Assembly: GCA_963576565.1 (NCBI GenBank)
Contig: OY755038.1
Location: 63,088,622-63,152,621 of the forward strand
Reading direction: 5' to 3'
Length of the DNA: 64,000 nucleotides
Source: Aspidapion aeneum
Lineage: Eukaryota; Arthropoda; Insecta; Coleoptera; Brentidae
Part shown: in pieces, positions 11,846 to 21,711 of the stretch
Numbering within the stretch: position 1 is the first letter of the stretch
Layout: each line of letters begins with the position of its first letter
Notes under the pieces: generated by a model
The model's input: only the letters and a program-made list of their open reading frames with translations
Databases searched by the model: none
What the model was told of the DNA's origin: nothing
Made by a program: the position numbers and the translations under genes

Positions 11846-12072
11846 ATTTTATTCATATTATGAACCTATTTTCAGGTCGGCTGTACGCAGTTCCCTGCCT
11901 ATATGTGTGGCTCCCTCTAGGGAGCGTGTCGCAAACTTAAGTTTTCCTTGCACAAAGTGACCACGTGGTCGTGGCACCCCTGAAAAATTCCGCCTTCGAC
12001 TTATTTTCGTCAGATGGAGACTGTGGCGACTATTCTTAGGGTCACTGCATCCTGAAAGCCTGGCATCTTCCA

Positions 12073-12648
12073 ACGAGCGGATAGTTCACAACTTGCATTC
12101 CATTTGCTATTGGTTGACATAGTCAGGCGGGATTTTTAAAATTAAAACTCTCCTGTCCTCGTTTTGGGAGGTTGAAATCGGTGTTAAACCAAACTGAAAC
12201 AAAACCTAACCGTGGTCAATTGATGGGAAACGTATCCTGACCGGGGCGTATCTGGACAGGTTAGGATACGTTGTCGAATAATTTATCAGGGTTAGGTTAA
12301 CACCGATTTCGACAGGAAAACAGGATAAGGAAGCTAATTAAAAAAAAAAATAATATGTTTTTAAAAAACAATAAAAAAAAAACTCATCGGCATATGCATA
12401 GATTTAGTTAAATTCAATAGGTATGTACTGCACAAACCACTACTCTTTTTAGTCACTTACAACTAGTATATATTCGTATTTTACGCCGAAAGCTGTAAAC
12501 ATAAAGTTTGTTAAATGCTTGACTGGTGGCACCATCTCTTAATATAATATAATAATAATCTTAAACGGCAACGTTCAACATTAAAAAGTCAGCTGACTAT
12601 TTCGACCAATAGCAAACGGAATGCAAGTTGTGAACTAGCCGCTCTCCC
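12073..12648. repeat. Nested foldback with inner palindromic core
   Basis: Outer arms 12073-12124 and 12592-12648 are inverted copies (shared TAGTTCACAACTTGCATTCC). Inside, 12140-12345 is a second inverted pair with GAGGTTGAAATCGGTGTTAA on the left and AACACCGATTTCGAC on the right, around CAATTGATGGGAAACGTATCC. The same inner core appears in the 14.4-kb foldback, and in part at 27.6 and 54.5 kb, each inside different flanks. Confidence 0.7.
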
Positions 12649-13460
12649 AGGGGTAGCGACACCAAACATAACCTCATTTACGAAAAACTCAAATCTGACA
12701 CTGTCAGGAGCATAGCTTTTTTTATGTTTAAAAAAATTAAATGGTTTACAAATGTTACGTAAAGAACTGTCAGTCACATCCGGTATATAAATTTTACTGT
12801 CCAAATAAACAAACCTAAAAAAACTACGTTTTTTATGATTTCAAATTTATTAGGACCCTGTGTCCAGCAGTCCACACAGCGAAGGAAACCAAAAATATAG
12901 TTTGCATGTTTTATATATATTCTAAAATATAGAAAACTATTATGTTGGGTTTTGTATTATTTAATAAATGTTTTATGCTCTCTACGGAATAAAGGTGTAC
13001 GTTTAATCCCTTTTTTCATGGGCTAAGGTAGTATTTCTTGTCTCCAGTGATTGAAAGTAATTTCTTTAAAACCATAAAGGCAAAATATAGGTTTTTGGAT
13101 TATTTTATTTTATCATAATACAAAAAACAAAAAGGAATATATACACGATACCGATTATTTTGTTCCAGCTTGCCGTAAGCTTACTTTACTTTGCCGATGG
13201 CTTGGTTCGTTTTGATCGTTATTGTGTCCTTAGGCATAGAATATTGCTTCCATATAAACGAAGCATTTAACTTTCTAGACTTCTCCAGGCTGTAAACCAG
13301 GAAACTGTGAAATTTTCGAAATTCTGTTTATTGCATCATTTCCATGCCCATCTCAAAGTAAGAATATGCTTTATTTTCCATCTTCGAGAAATGTAATTCG
13401 AACTTTTTCTCGAGTAAACTTAATTAGTTTGTTATGAAATAAATAATATTTTTCCACATT
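12649..13460. other. Spacer, no gene seen
   Basis: AT-rich. 12649-12665 (CTACCCCTGGGAG in reverse complement) recurs at 15556-15570, so part belongs to another dispersed repeat. Confidence 0.4.
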
Positions 13461-13530
13461 GTTTGTTATAAGGTCACTCATCGTCAAGCAAGCTTTACCT
13501 TGCTTGACGATGAGTGACCTTTGTTTGTTA
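13461..13530. repeat. Perfect 23-bp hairpin bounded by 8-bp direct repeats
   Basis: Left arm 13470-13492 (AAGGTCACTCATCG...) and right arm 13499-13521 are perfect complements with a 6-base loop (CTTTAC). GTTTGTTA occurs directly on both sides, at 13461-13468 and 13523-13530. A 54-bp snapback between 8-bp direct repeats looks like a very small insertion with a target duplication. Confidence 0.75.
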
Positions 13531-13852
13531 GCATCTGACTGACTTTTGTTTAATGTAATGCCATGACAACTATCACTGCCCACTGTTTTTTTATATACTT
13601 GACATGCTAAAACTACAGTACGGTAAGTGGTTTAATACCTATTTATTTAGTTTATGATTATTATTATTTTTAGTATATAAAAATAAACCTTGGCATTAAA
13701 GTCCCTTTTAGTCACTTAGCAAATTATAGCCCTTCTTCCGGTCGAGCATGAAAATTCCCGCCGTGGTATTAAAAGTAAACACTGCACGCTCCAGGTTTAT
13801 AATATACCTACTATTATTTTTATTATTGTTCAAAAAAAAGCGGGCGGCGAAG

Positions 13853-13945
13853 AAAAGGTCGAAAATACAAAAAGTCGAAAATACAAAAGTTCGAAAGTAC
13901 AAAAGGTCGAAAATACAAAAGATTGAAAAACAAAAGGTTCAAACA
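13853..13945. repeat. Short tandem array, ~16-bp unit
   Basis: About five units of GTCGAAAATACAAAA with one- or two-base variation. It makes a Lys/Arg-rich open frame that is not a gene. Confidence 0.75.
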
Positions 13946-14006
13946 AAGATCGAAAGTAGCTACACTGTAATGATTGCAAAACAAAGTAGAATTAAGAGAC
14001 ACACAG

Positions 14007-14028
14007 GTACACACACACACACACACTC
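14007..14028. repeat. (AC)n microsatellite
   Basis: Short run of AC dinucleotides just downstream of the ~16-bp array. Confidence 0.85.
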
Positions 14029-14097
14029 ATAGAAAAGTTTTTAAAAAATCAACATCCAATAAAAACTCAAGGTAGCAACACGACGGGTCGCAGAACT

Positions 14098-14998
14098 TTG
14101 TTCGAAAACATTTTCTTCGAACGGAAATTTTTATGAAAACCATTTCTTCTAATGAAAATTTGTTTGAAAACATTTTTTTTAAACGGAAATTTATTCGAAC
14201 ACCATTTCTTTGAACGGAAATTTGTTCGTAAGTAATAGTTGTTCAAAAACATTTTCTTCGAATAGAAATCATTTTCTTCGAAAGCAAGTTTTTCGATAAA
14301 AGACGCTCTAGACCTGGATTTCCAAACCTAACAACTAACTACGGCAAGGTCTTTTTAACATATTTTTTCAAAAAAACCCTGACTTCTTTCCCGGGATCGT
14401 AAACATTCTGAAAATTTGTCTACTTTCCTCCTTTTGGAAGGTCGAAATCGGTATTTTCCTAAACTTTGTCAATTGATCGCAAACGTATCCGAACCGGTCC
14501 AGATACCTCCTGATATGCTCAATTAAGAAAGGTTAGAGTAACACCGATTTCAACCTTCCAAAATGAGGACCGGAAAGCTAATTTAGGGAAATCATTTTTC
14601 GACAATAGGTCTCGGTTGGTTCGGTTTGGTTTCACACCCTCTAGGATCCCGGGAAAGAAGTCAGGGAAGTTTTTATTTCCAAAAATTGTTAGAAAAAAAC
14701 CCCATTAGTCGAACTATATGAGTTGTGTTAAGTTTGGCAAGCCAGGTCAAATTTTTTTTTCGAAAAATTTGTTTTCGAAAAAATGTTTTTGAACAAATTT
14801 TAATTTTAAAAAAATATTTTCGAACAAATTTCCGTTCAAAGAAAATGTTTTCGAACACATTTCTGTTCGAAGAAAATGATTTCGAAAAATTTCTGTTTGA
14901 AGAAAACGTTTTCGAACAATCTTTTGTTCGAAGAATATGTTTTAGAACAATTTTTGGTTTAAAGAAAATGATTTTCGAAGTTTATGCTTTCGAACAAT
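14098..14998. mobile_element. Foldback with TTCGAA-type tandem arms and nested cores
   Basis: The left arm 14098-14290 is an array of ~30-bp units (CGAACGGAAATTTGTTCG type). The right arm 14755-14998 is the same unit inverted (TTCGAACAAATTTCCGTTCG). Between them is a second inverted pair with TTTAACATATTTTTTCAAAA and TTTCCCGGGATC on the left and GGATCCCGGGAAAGAAGTCA on the right. Innermost are CGAAATCGGTAT and ACACCGATTTCAA around CAATTGATCGCAAACGTATCC. Open frames in the arms are products of the repeat. The second-level core is shared with 27.4-27.8 kb. Confidence 0.75.
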
Positions 14999-14999
14999 A

Positions 15000-15539
15000 A
15001 TATTAAGATATTTATATGAAATGTACTATAAAAATATAAATAATTAAGCCGAACCTTACGAAAACTCGAACTGTATTTGGGCATTTTTTGTCTTTTGATA
15101 AAATGTAAAATTCGGAATAAAAAGATACTAAAAAAAACCACAATACCAAAAACACCCAAAAAAAATGGGAAAAAACCTTGGAAAATAAATTAAACAGTGC
15201 GAAAAATAGCGTATAAACATCGTGATAAAATTTTCATTTTATCCCTTGATATATTATATACTATTAATAAACTTTTAACATAGAAATGGATTTCTGTCCT
15301 GTTTGTTTATTTATTACGTATTATTTTTATACAAAAACAGAAATAATATTTAAAAGAAAATAATTTTTAACAATAATACCTACAATAAATATTCATAACC
15401 CAAAAACTCAAGGAACATATTTTTTATTTCTTAAGCTGTATAAAAACGAGTTCTTTTTAAGTTCTATTAAAACATTTGTCTTTTCTCAGACTGTATAAAA
15501 ATGAGTATTTTTCACGAATGTCTATGGAATTTTGAGTAC
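15000..15539. other. AT-rich spacer
   Basis: No gene seen. A short stretch with ACTGTATTTGGGCATTTT near 15070 resembles 31783-31800, next to the other TTCGAA-type repeat. Confidence 0.45.
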
Positions 15540-15790
15540 GGTTTTGACACTCGTGTCGCTACCCCTGGGAGACGCTAGACTTCCAGGATGCAGTGACCCT
15601 AGTATTTTTAATTACACTATCCAAAACCTTATGGGCGCAGCTTTCGTGTTCGTTTACGACAGAGACAATTTATTATTTTCTCTCTGGTTTACGAAGGACT
15701 CAGCCGCATGGGCCGTCACTGAAGAACAGCAGTTTCTATATGGGAGGACCCCCCAGAATAAAAAACTATATACGTGCCTAGCTTTTTTAA
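15540..15790 (+). repeat. Dispersed repeat fragment
   Basis: It has GTCGCTACCCCTGGGAG at about 15554 (inverted copy near 12650), CAGGATGCAGTGACCCTA at about 15585 (inverted copy near 12050), and a 3' part with CATGGGCCGTCACTG and TATATGGGAGGA whose inverted copy is at 31965-32075. The open frames here ('..GDARLPGCSDPS..') follow the repeat and are not a recognised gene. Confidence 0.55.
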
Positions 15791-17197
15791 AAAGTAAAAA
15801 AATAATCACCACTTCAATAATTTGACAGGATCTTCACTTAGTCAGATTTTTCTGGCAGATTTTAAAGAAATAATTTGACATTCCCTTAAAATTCCGTTCA
15901 AATATAACGGTGGCAACAGCGTAGAGCTAATTTTGTAGCGACCCTTCCACGACATGCAGTTAGTCCCTCTTTGTTAATTTTACCGTGAAAAACAAAGAAA
16001 GAAAGTAAACTTAGCTGACCTCATAAAGAAAACGAATAGGACTCATAAATTTGAAAGAAATGTGACGAAATGTGACGAAATTTGACATTTCAGTTTGTGT
16101 GGTTAATAGTGAATTTATTTACAATTTTTAAATTAAAAATTTTCAACCAATTACGGGTTTTTAATTAAAAACAAATATTATATCGTGACGCTACATCTAT
16201 CAAAAAGTGGGAAATGGCCTTTTAGGTAAGTTTTTAAGTTTAAAAATTGCCTTTTAAACGAGAAATCTTAAGCGCCAGATTATGTCACATTTTGTCAAAT
16301 TTCGCCAGATTTTTTGAAATGTAAAGAATTGACCCCAATATATCAAATTAGATACAAAAATATTACAACTGTTACTTGAGAGAGTTACCGCAAAATATCC
16401 CTTATGCATAGTAAATTAAAATAATTTTTACCCCGACACTCCAGCGATTTGAGCTCTAGTGCTCCGAAAAAAAATATCCACAATTTGCTGTGCAATCAAG
16501 ATATTAACCAAACGTATAAAAAAATTTTGACAAAAATTAAATACCTTGTAAAATAAGCAGGATATAAAGGTGAGTTAAAAGTTGGAATGTCGATATTGTC
16601 AAAACTCAGTCATTTACAGAACGTGACCAGTTTATACATAATGGATAGGGTTTTAATGCATTCAGTATGGTCATGACCTAATAAGTCTCTAGGTTTCTTT
16701 GGGCTCCACCCATTATAATAGGAGAAAACGAAAGGTAAAAAATAATACAAAAAGCCCTTGTCGATTACACAAAATAATTCACGGACAACTAAATTGCTGC
16801 TCGTTTTGGTTGCGGTCACGAAATGGGCTAGCTTCGAAAAATTGCCAGAACTAAATTCAAAAGATCGATGGTGATTAGCCTAAAATGAACAGGAAACGGT
16901 TAATCTTTTGCGCCGCTCTTTTTCTTATGGCCAAAGGTTTTTCGGGGACCGAAAAATTTACCCTTCGCAAAAATTAAAGAAGTCCCAGATATCTGTGTGA
17001 AATATAATATAATAAATTGAAAAATGTTACCTCTAAATTAAAATGCAAATTATTAAGTCTAGAGGTCCTCAGGGTTAATAATACGACAGGCAGTGGCGAC
17101 CGCTCTTCCTCAAAAATACAAAACAAAAATAAATCCTATTAAAAAATATTTTTTAGTTAAATATTTGCTTATTCTATTATGTTCCCTTTCACTTCGA
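15791..17197. other. Spacer, no gene seen
   Basis: AT-rich DNA with a small direct duplication (GAAATGTGAC twice at about 16060-16080) and a hAT-like terminal motif, CAGTGGCGACC, at 17091. Confidence 0.45.
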
Positions 17198-17445
17198 CCC
17201 ATACCATGACTAAAGTTCAGCTCCAACACTGGCTCCAGTGTTTTCATACATTTTCGGAGTTATCTCAAAAAAATTTTTTTTTGTCGAAACTAATACCTTC
17301 TTTAGCGATTGCTACGCGAAGTAGGAAGGTAAAAAAGTAAATGCTCTATCTACTATGCCGCTTTTGCAACTTTTTTGTCATAACGCAACAACCAAGTGAC
17401 CTATCAGAAAAATTTCCTTTATAAAATTTTTTATCGCGCTCTATT
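17198..17445 (+). repeat. Interspersed repeat family R1, copy A
   Basis: It contains CTAATACCTTCTTTAGCGAT, GCTACGCGAAGTAGGAAGGT and CTACTATGCCGCTTTTGCAA. It is an inverted copy of 29125-29330 and shares its central part with 36975-37270 (inverted) and 41893-42350. The first 45 bases (ACCATGACTAAAGTTCAGCT...) recur at 63949-64000. Confidence 0.7.
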
Positions 17446-17597
17446 GCCCAAGAACGGTACGGTACCTACTGTTCCGTTCCAACGGATCCAAATAAACTTT
17501 TTTGCAGTGCCGCCAATTTTTTAAACGGATAAATCGTTATAATTAGAAGAAATAAAAAGTACGTACTTTTTTAACCTTTTTTATTTAGTTAAGGTAC

Positions 17598-17640
17598 TGT
17601 AGCATTTTATTTTTCATATTTTAAGTTTGTAAATGCTACA
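17598..17640. repeat. Hairpin at the LTR terminus
   Basis: TGTAGCATTT at 17598-17607 is perfectly complementary to AAATGCTACA at 17631-17640, so the outer end of the LTR can fold into a 10-bp stem. In the 3' LTR a T to G change lies just after the second arm; the arms themselves are kept. Confidence 0.8.
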
Positions 17641-17965
17641 TTTTCTTTTGCCTATGTATATAGTAATCTTTCTTGGCAATTAAAAGTTTGAACAGTTTTA
17701 ATTAAACACGTAGTAGGTACCTATTTTAATATCATACAACTCCGTGCGATATTGGTATTAAGCAGTTCTATAGCGCATCGAATGTTTGTAGTGGACCAAA
17801 CAAATCAATACCCAAAACAGTGAAATCAACCGCTGACCGCTTCACAGAGTTTCGTTGGCGAGTTGCTGGTTCATCCCACCTTGGCTTTGTGCAAGCAGGG
17901 TTTTTCAGCAGATTTTCGATTCGGGGCGATCACTTTTTCGTATGGCGTGAAGTGAAACTTTGAGC

Positions 17966-17973
17966 TATAAATA
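17966..17973 (+). promoter_or_regulatory. TATA-like box in 5' LTR
   Basis: TATAAATA, about 370 bases into the LTR and conserved at 25063-25070 in the 3' LTR. A plausible core promoter for the genomic RNA; the start site cannot be fixed from sequence. Confidence 0.45.
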
Positions 17974-18596
17974 TAGCATTTTTTTTTGAAAACAATGTTT
18001 CAATGCGAAAAGTCGCCATTTTTTAATTAAAACTTCTTGTGGTGTTTGAGTTTGGAGTGTTGAGGATTTCCTGGATCTAATTTTTGAAAACCGTAAGTTT
18101 CTTTATATTTTATTTCCATCTGATGAGTCATGTACCTCAAATCAAATCTCAAAAGATTCGAGCCATCCCTTAAGGTTTCGATTTTTTTAAGGGCTCTATC
18201 CCTTCGCCATTTGTTCTTCCACGATGGCTGATGTATATTTTTGGTCTACACTCAGATTGGCTGCGTTTTGAGGATGTTGAGATGGCTGTCATTTTTTTGG
18301 ATATTCCCTCAAAATAGAGGTGAGTTAAGAAATAAAAAATTAAAATAAATTCTTTTAAATTATGAATAAAATTTAATTCTGGTTTAAAAAAAAAAAAACA
18401 ATAAAGAAAATTTTTGATAAAAATAAGATATTTACTCTGGCTGAAAGACAATAAAAAAAAAACTAAAAATATTAATTCTTTATAAAAAAAGATAAGCTAA
18501 TAAAAAGGTTATTAAATTAAATAATAAAATAAAACTACTAACATTCTAAAATAAATAAATATGAGAGACTAAATAAATGCTCTCGAATATAGGGTC

Positions 18597-18705
18597 CTCC
18601 TACGGTGCTATGCTCCTACGGTGCTATCCTCCTACGGTGCTATGGTCCTACGGTGCTATGATCCTACGGTCTTCCTACGGTCCAACCTACAGTGCTACCT
18701 ATAAG
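18597..18705. repeat. 15-16-bp tandem repeat in 5' LTR
   Basis: Four full units of CCTACGGTGCTATG plus two bases, then three shorter decayed units. The 3' LTR (25687-25802) has five full units, so the array has changed length since insertion or during reverse transcription. Confidence 0.85.
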
Positions 18706-19460
18706 TCGACAATGTTCTGCATGACGTTTTCATCTACTAGTAGTTATGCTACGTATCCAGATATGGTAATTACGTAGTTGCCTTTTCTGATGCCAAGGAT
18801 GACTAATCACAGGTTTTTTTAATTTTAAGTATACAATTTTTATTTCATTTAATGAAAATCTTAAATTCAGTTTTTCCTTAATTAAGGTTTTGTAGAATAT
18901 TATTAATGAATTTAGTTTATATTTTGCGCCCAGGTTTGTAAGAAAAAATCATGATTTTTTTCTCGGCGATTTAAAGAAAAGACATTTTCTTTATAACATA
19001 TTTATTAGCAATGCTTTACATAGCCAGTGCTATGTCTAATTTTCAGATTTAATTGAGTAAATTAAATAGGAAAATACTTGTACAGGACAGAAATACAGGA
19101 GAATAAAAAATGTTAAAAAAAAACCAAATTTATAAACGGTTATTTCTTAATAATTAATTTTTATGAAAGATGGGCATAGATATCTTCAAATGTTGTTATA
19201 TTTTAAAACGTGGAATATTACCAACAATAATCTAATTTAATTAAGTTTCCTAATTTTATTAATTAAATAAAAATTCATAAAGTATAAAAATTGGGTGGCG
19301 CTCAAAGGGTAAAGCTGCTACATTAATTAAAAGGGTTAAATAAATGTTTAGTTTCCTAAATAAAATAAATCTCCTTATCCACGCCTAAATGCTCTCAAAA
19401 TGACTGATAAGCTGCCGTACGCATGTGCCAAGTTTTTTTATTGATAAAAAAGGCGCGGCA

Positions 19461-20216
19461 TAAGTGTGGCGGAGAAATTAGGACCTAAACATTACGTTAA
19501 AAAAAAACTTAACTTGCATAATATTTTTTCAAGTTAAAAAAAATAATTTAAAATAAATTACAAAACATCTACTTTAAAGTTTATTTTGTAGTCAGCTGTT
19601 TTTTTAATTATAGATACTTACCTATCTCCCAATAAATAGATTTTTACCTATAGACATAAATGTATTCCTGTGGTACAAATGTTTTCTAATTCAACCCCTG
19701 TGCATTAAACAGAAGTAGGTAGTGGATAAACAGTTAAGGATGTCATAATTCTAAAAATTGTACAGGTCTTGTGAGACTTAAAGAGAAAAATAAATTTTTA
19801 GTTATATTGGTTCAGTTTAAAAATTTTCGCAAGTCCATTGATACTTACTTGATAAAAATTTCATTTCTAGTCGAAAATTTTCAAAATCTCAAAATTTTCA
19901 TTTTGACACTTGTAAAAATTTTCGCTCCTTACTTTTCAGAAATTTTTTCAGTCTCAAAATTCTATCGACTTAATAATTTCATTTTGATGAAATTTTTTTT
20001 AATTTTGAACATACGTAGAAGAATAATTTTTACGTTAAACGGAACATTTTATTGCGGCTTATAGGAATGATTAAATACTTAGTAGGTTTTGGCAAATGAC
20101 TTGGTAGGACTCTCTATTTTGACATTTTTAATCACGTGCAAGGTTGTAGGACATTTTGAGGAAAATTTTTAATAATTTAATTTGGTTAAGACAAAAATAA
20201 ATTTTAATTTTTAAAA
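19461..20216 (+). other. Retrotransposon leader
   Basis: Untranslated region between 5' LTR and gag. A TGG-starting stretch at 19467 (TGGCGGAGAAATTAGGAC) is the best primer-binding-site candidate by position, but I cannot match it to a tRNA 3' end from memory. Open frames here are AT-bias products. Confidence 0.5.
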
Positions 20217-21711
20217 TGGATTACACAATTAAAAGTGCAAATCATTTACTCGATTATGAAGTTGACTATGAATTAACTAGAGAAAAACAGGAAACACGCG
20301 ATCGCTTACCGAACGAAGAAAAACATTAAATAGGATTCTTGCAAAAGAGAAAGATAAACCAGACTCATGGGTAGATAAATTATTTAAAATTTCTTTTGAT
20401 ATAGAACAACGCGATATAAATAAATCATTAAACTCTATATCTGAGGCTATTCAAGATTTTGAAGATACTATTGAGGATCATGCGTATTTGAGAATTATGT
20501 CGCGTATTGCTCATGTTGCAAAGCGTACCGAGCGAATTAAGGTAACCATTACCGTTACTAACGACGAAGAAAAAGGTAATTCTGAAGAAGTTGAGAATTT
20601 CAAAGCTGAGATTAAGGCTACTTATTTGAGACTTGAAGATGACTTAGTTGAGAAAGCTACTCCCTTTAATCGACGTTCACTTTCTCCACCTCGAGGAACA
20701 TTGACACCTCCAGTGATTAACGTACAAGCTCAGGCGGTAAGTTGTTCTGGTAAATCCATACCCATTGCAGAGTGGGGTGTTAAATTTGATGGAAGTAAAA
20801 AACAGGTTTTTACATTTTTAGAGCGGGTGACTGAACTGGCTGTCTCTCGTAAAATCTCAAATGAAGAATTATTTAATTCAGCTGTTGAATTTTTTGTAGA
20901 AGACGCATTTATTTGGTTTAAGAGTGTGAAAGATATTGCTCATATTGATAATTGGGAATCTTTAATTGAAAGACTAAAAAAAGATTTTCTTTCTGATGAA
21001 ACTGACGAAGATATTTGGAAGAAAATTAAACATAGAAGGCAAAAATATAGTGAATCAGTTCATATTTATGTTGCACATATGAATGCTCTTTTCAAACGTC
21101 TTACTCGTGCTCCTTGTGAAGTAACAAAAATTAAGTATCTTAAGCAAAATCTTATTCCTGAATATGTTAGTCAGTTGGCTCTAAAAGATATCGGCTCAAT
21201 TGAAGAGTTGATAGATCTATGTAGGAGGTTAGATGTATCAGGTATTGTTAAAGATAAAACTATCTCTAATGTTGCTAGCTATTCAGCCGATGATTTTAGT
21301 GAAAAATCGTTTCATCAAAATCAACAACAATCTCATTACAATAAAAATAAATTTAAAAAACCTAATTTTAAGCAAAAATTACCTGATAAATACCAAAATA
21401 ACAGAAAACCATTTAATAACTTTACAAAAAATAGACAAAATTTAAATTCTTCTCAAAATCAAGTTGTGGATAATAATGTTGCGAGTACTAGTAGGGTTCA
21501 TCAATCTGATAATAGTAGAGGCATTTCATCTGATGATAGAGTAAATGAACAAACGCAAAACAATAATTCTAAATTGGTTGTTTGTTGGAACTGTGGTCTT
21601 CCCAATCATGTTTTTACGAATTGTACTTTAAAGCAACGTCAGCAATTTTGTTTTAAATGTGGAATGACAGGACAAAGAGTTAGTTCTTGTGTAAATTGTT
21701 CAAAAAACTAA
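20217..21711 (+). pseudogene. gag: Retrotransposon gag (capsid/nucleocapsid), frameshifted
   Basis: It encodes the particle protein that would package the element's RNA. The likely start is ATG at 20217; this frame ends at a TAA around 20330, while the main frame, open from about 20300, carries on to TAA at 21709-21711, so one indel near 20300-20330 breaks the gene. The central region ('WGVKFDGSKKQVFTFLERVTEL' onwards to 'LIDLCRRLD') is a retrotransposon capsid domain of the Mdg3/Blastopia kind. An Asn/Lys/Gln-rich linker follows. A good CX2CX4HX4C zinc knuckle starts near 21593. A second knuckle near 21652 has Gln where the zinc-binding His should be. The last codons overlap pol in the -1 frame. 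Confidence 0.88.

Larger units (their letters stand above)
17598..19460 (+). repeat. 5' LTR
   Basis: 1863 bp, TG...CA. Most differences from the 3' LTR (24695-26567, 1873 bp) are indels in simple repeats; substitutions look like roughly 1-2% by eye. The LTR is long for a Gypsy element and contains a tandem repeat block and a TATA-like box. Confidence 0.93.

Noticed and set aside
14725..15000. 91-codon frame rich in F, R, K, E
   Set aside because: It is a translation of the inverted ~30-bp tandem array of the foldback arm.
9234..16335. A 7-kb element bounded by GGGGCAATTC-like inverted sequences
   Set aside because: Similarity of the two ends is loose and many unrelated repeats lie between; two independent fragments are simpler.
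19771..20064. 97-codon frame in the retrotransposon leader
   Set aside because: Before gag, no ATG at its first codon, Phe/Ile-rich AT-bias composition; no counterpart in Gypsy elements.
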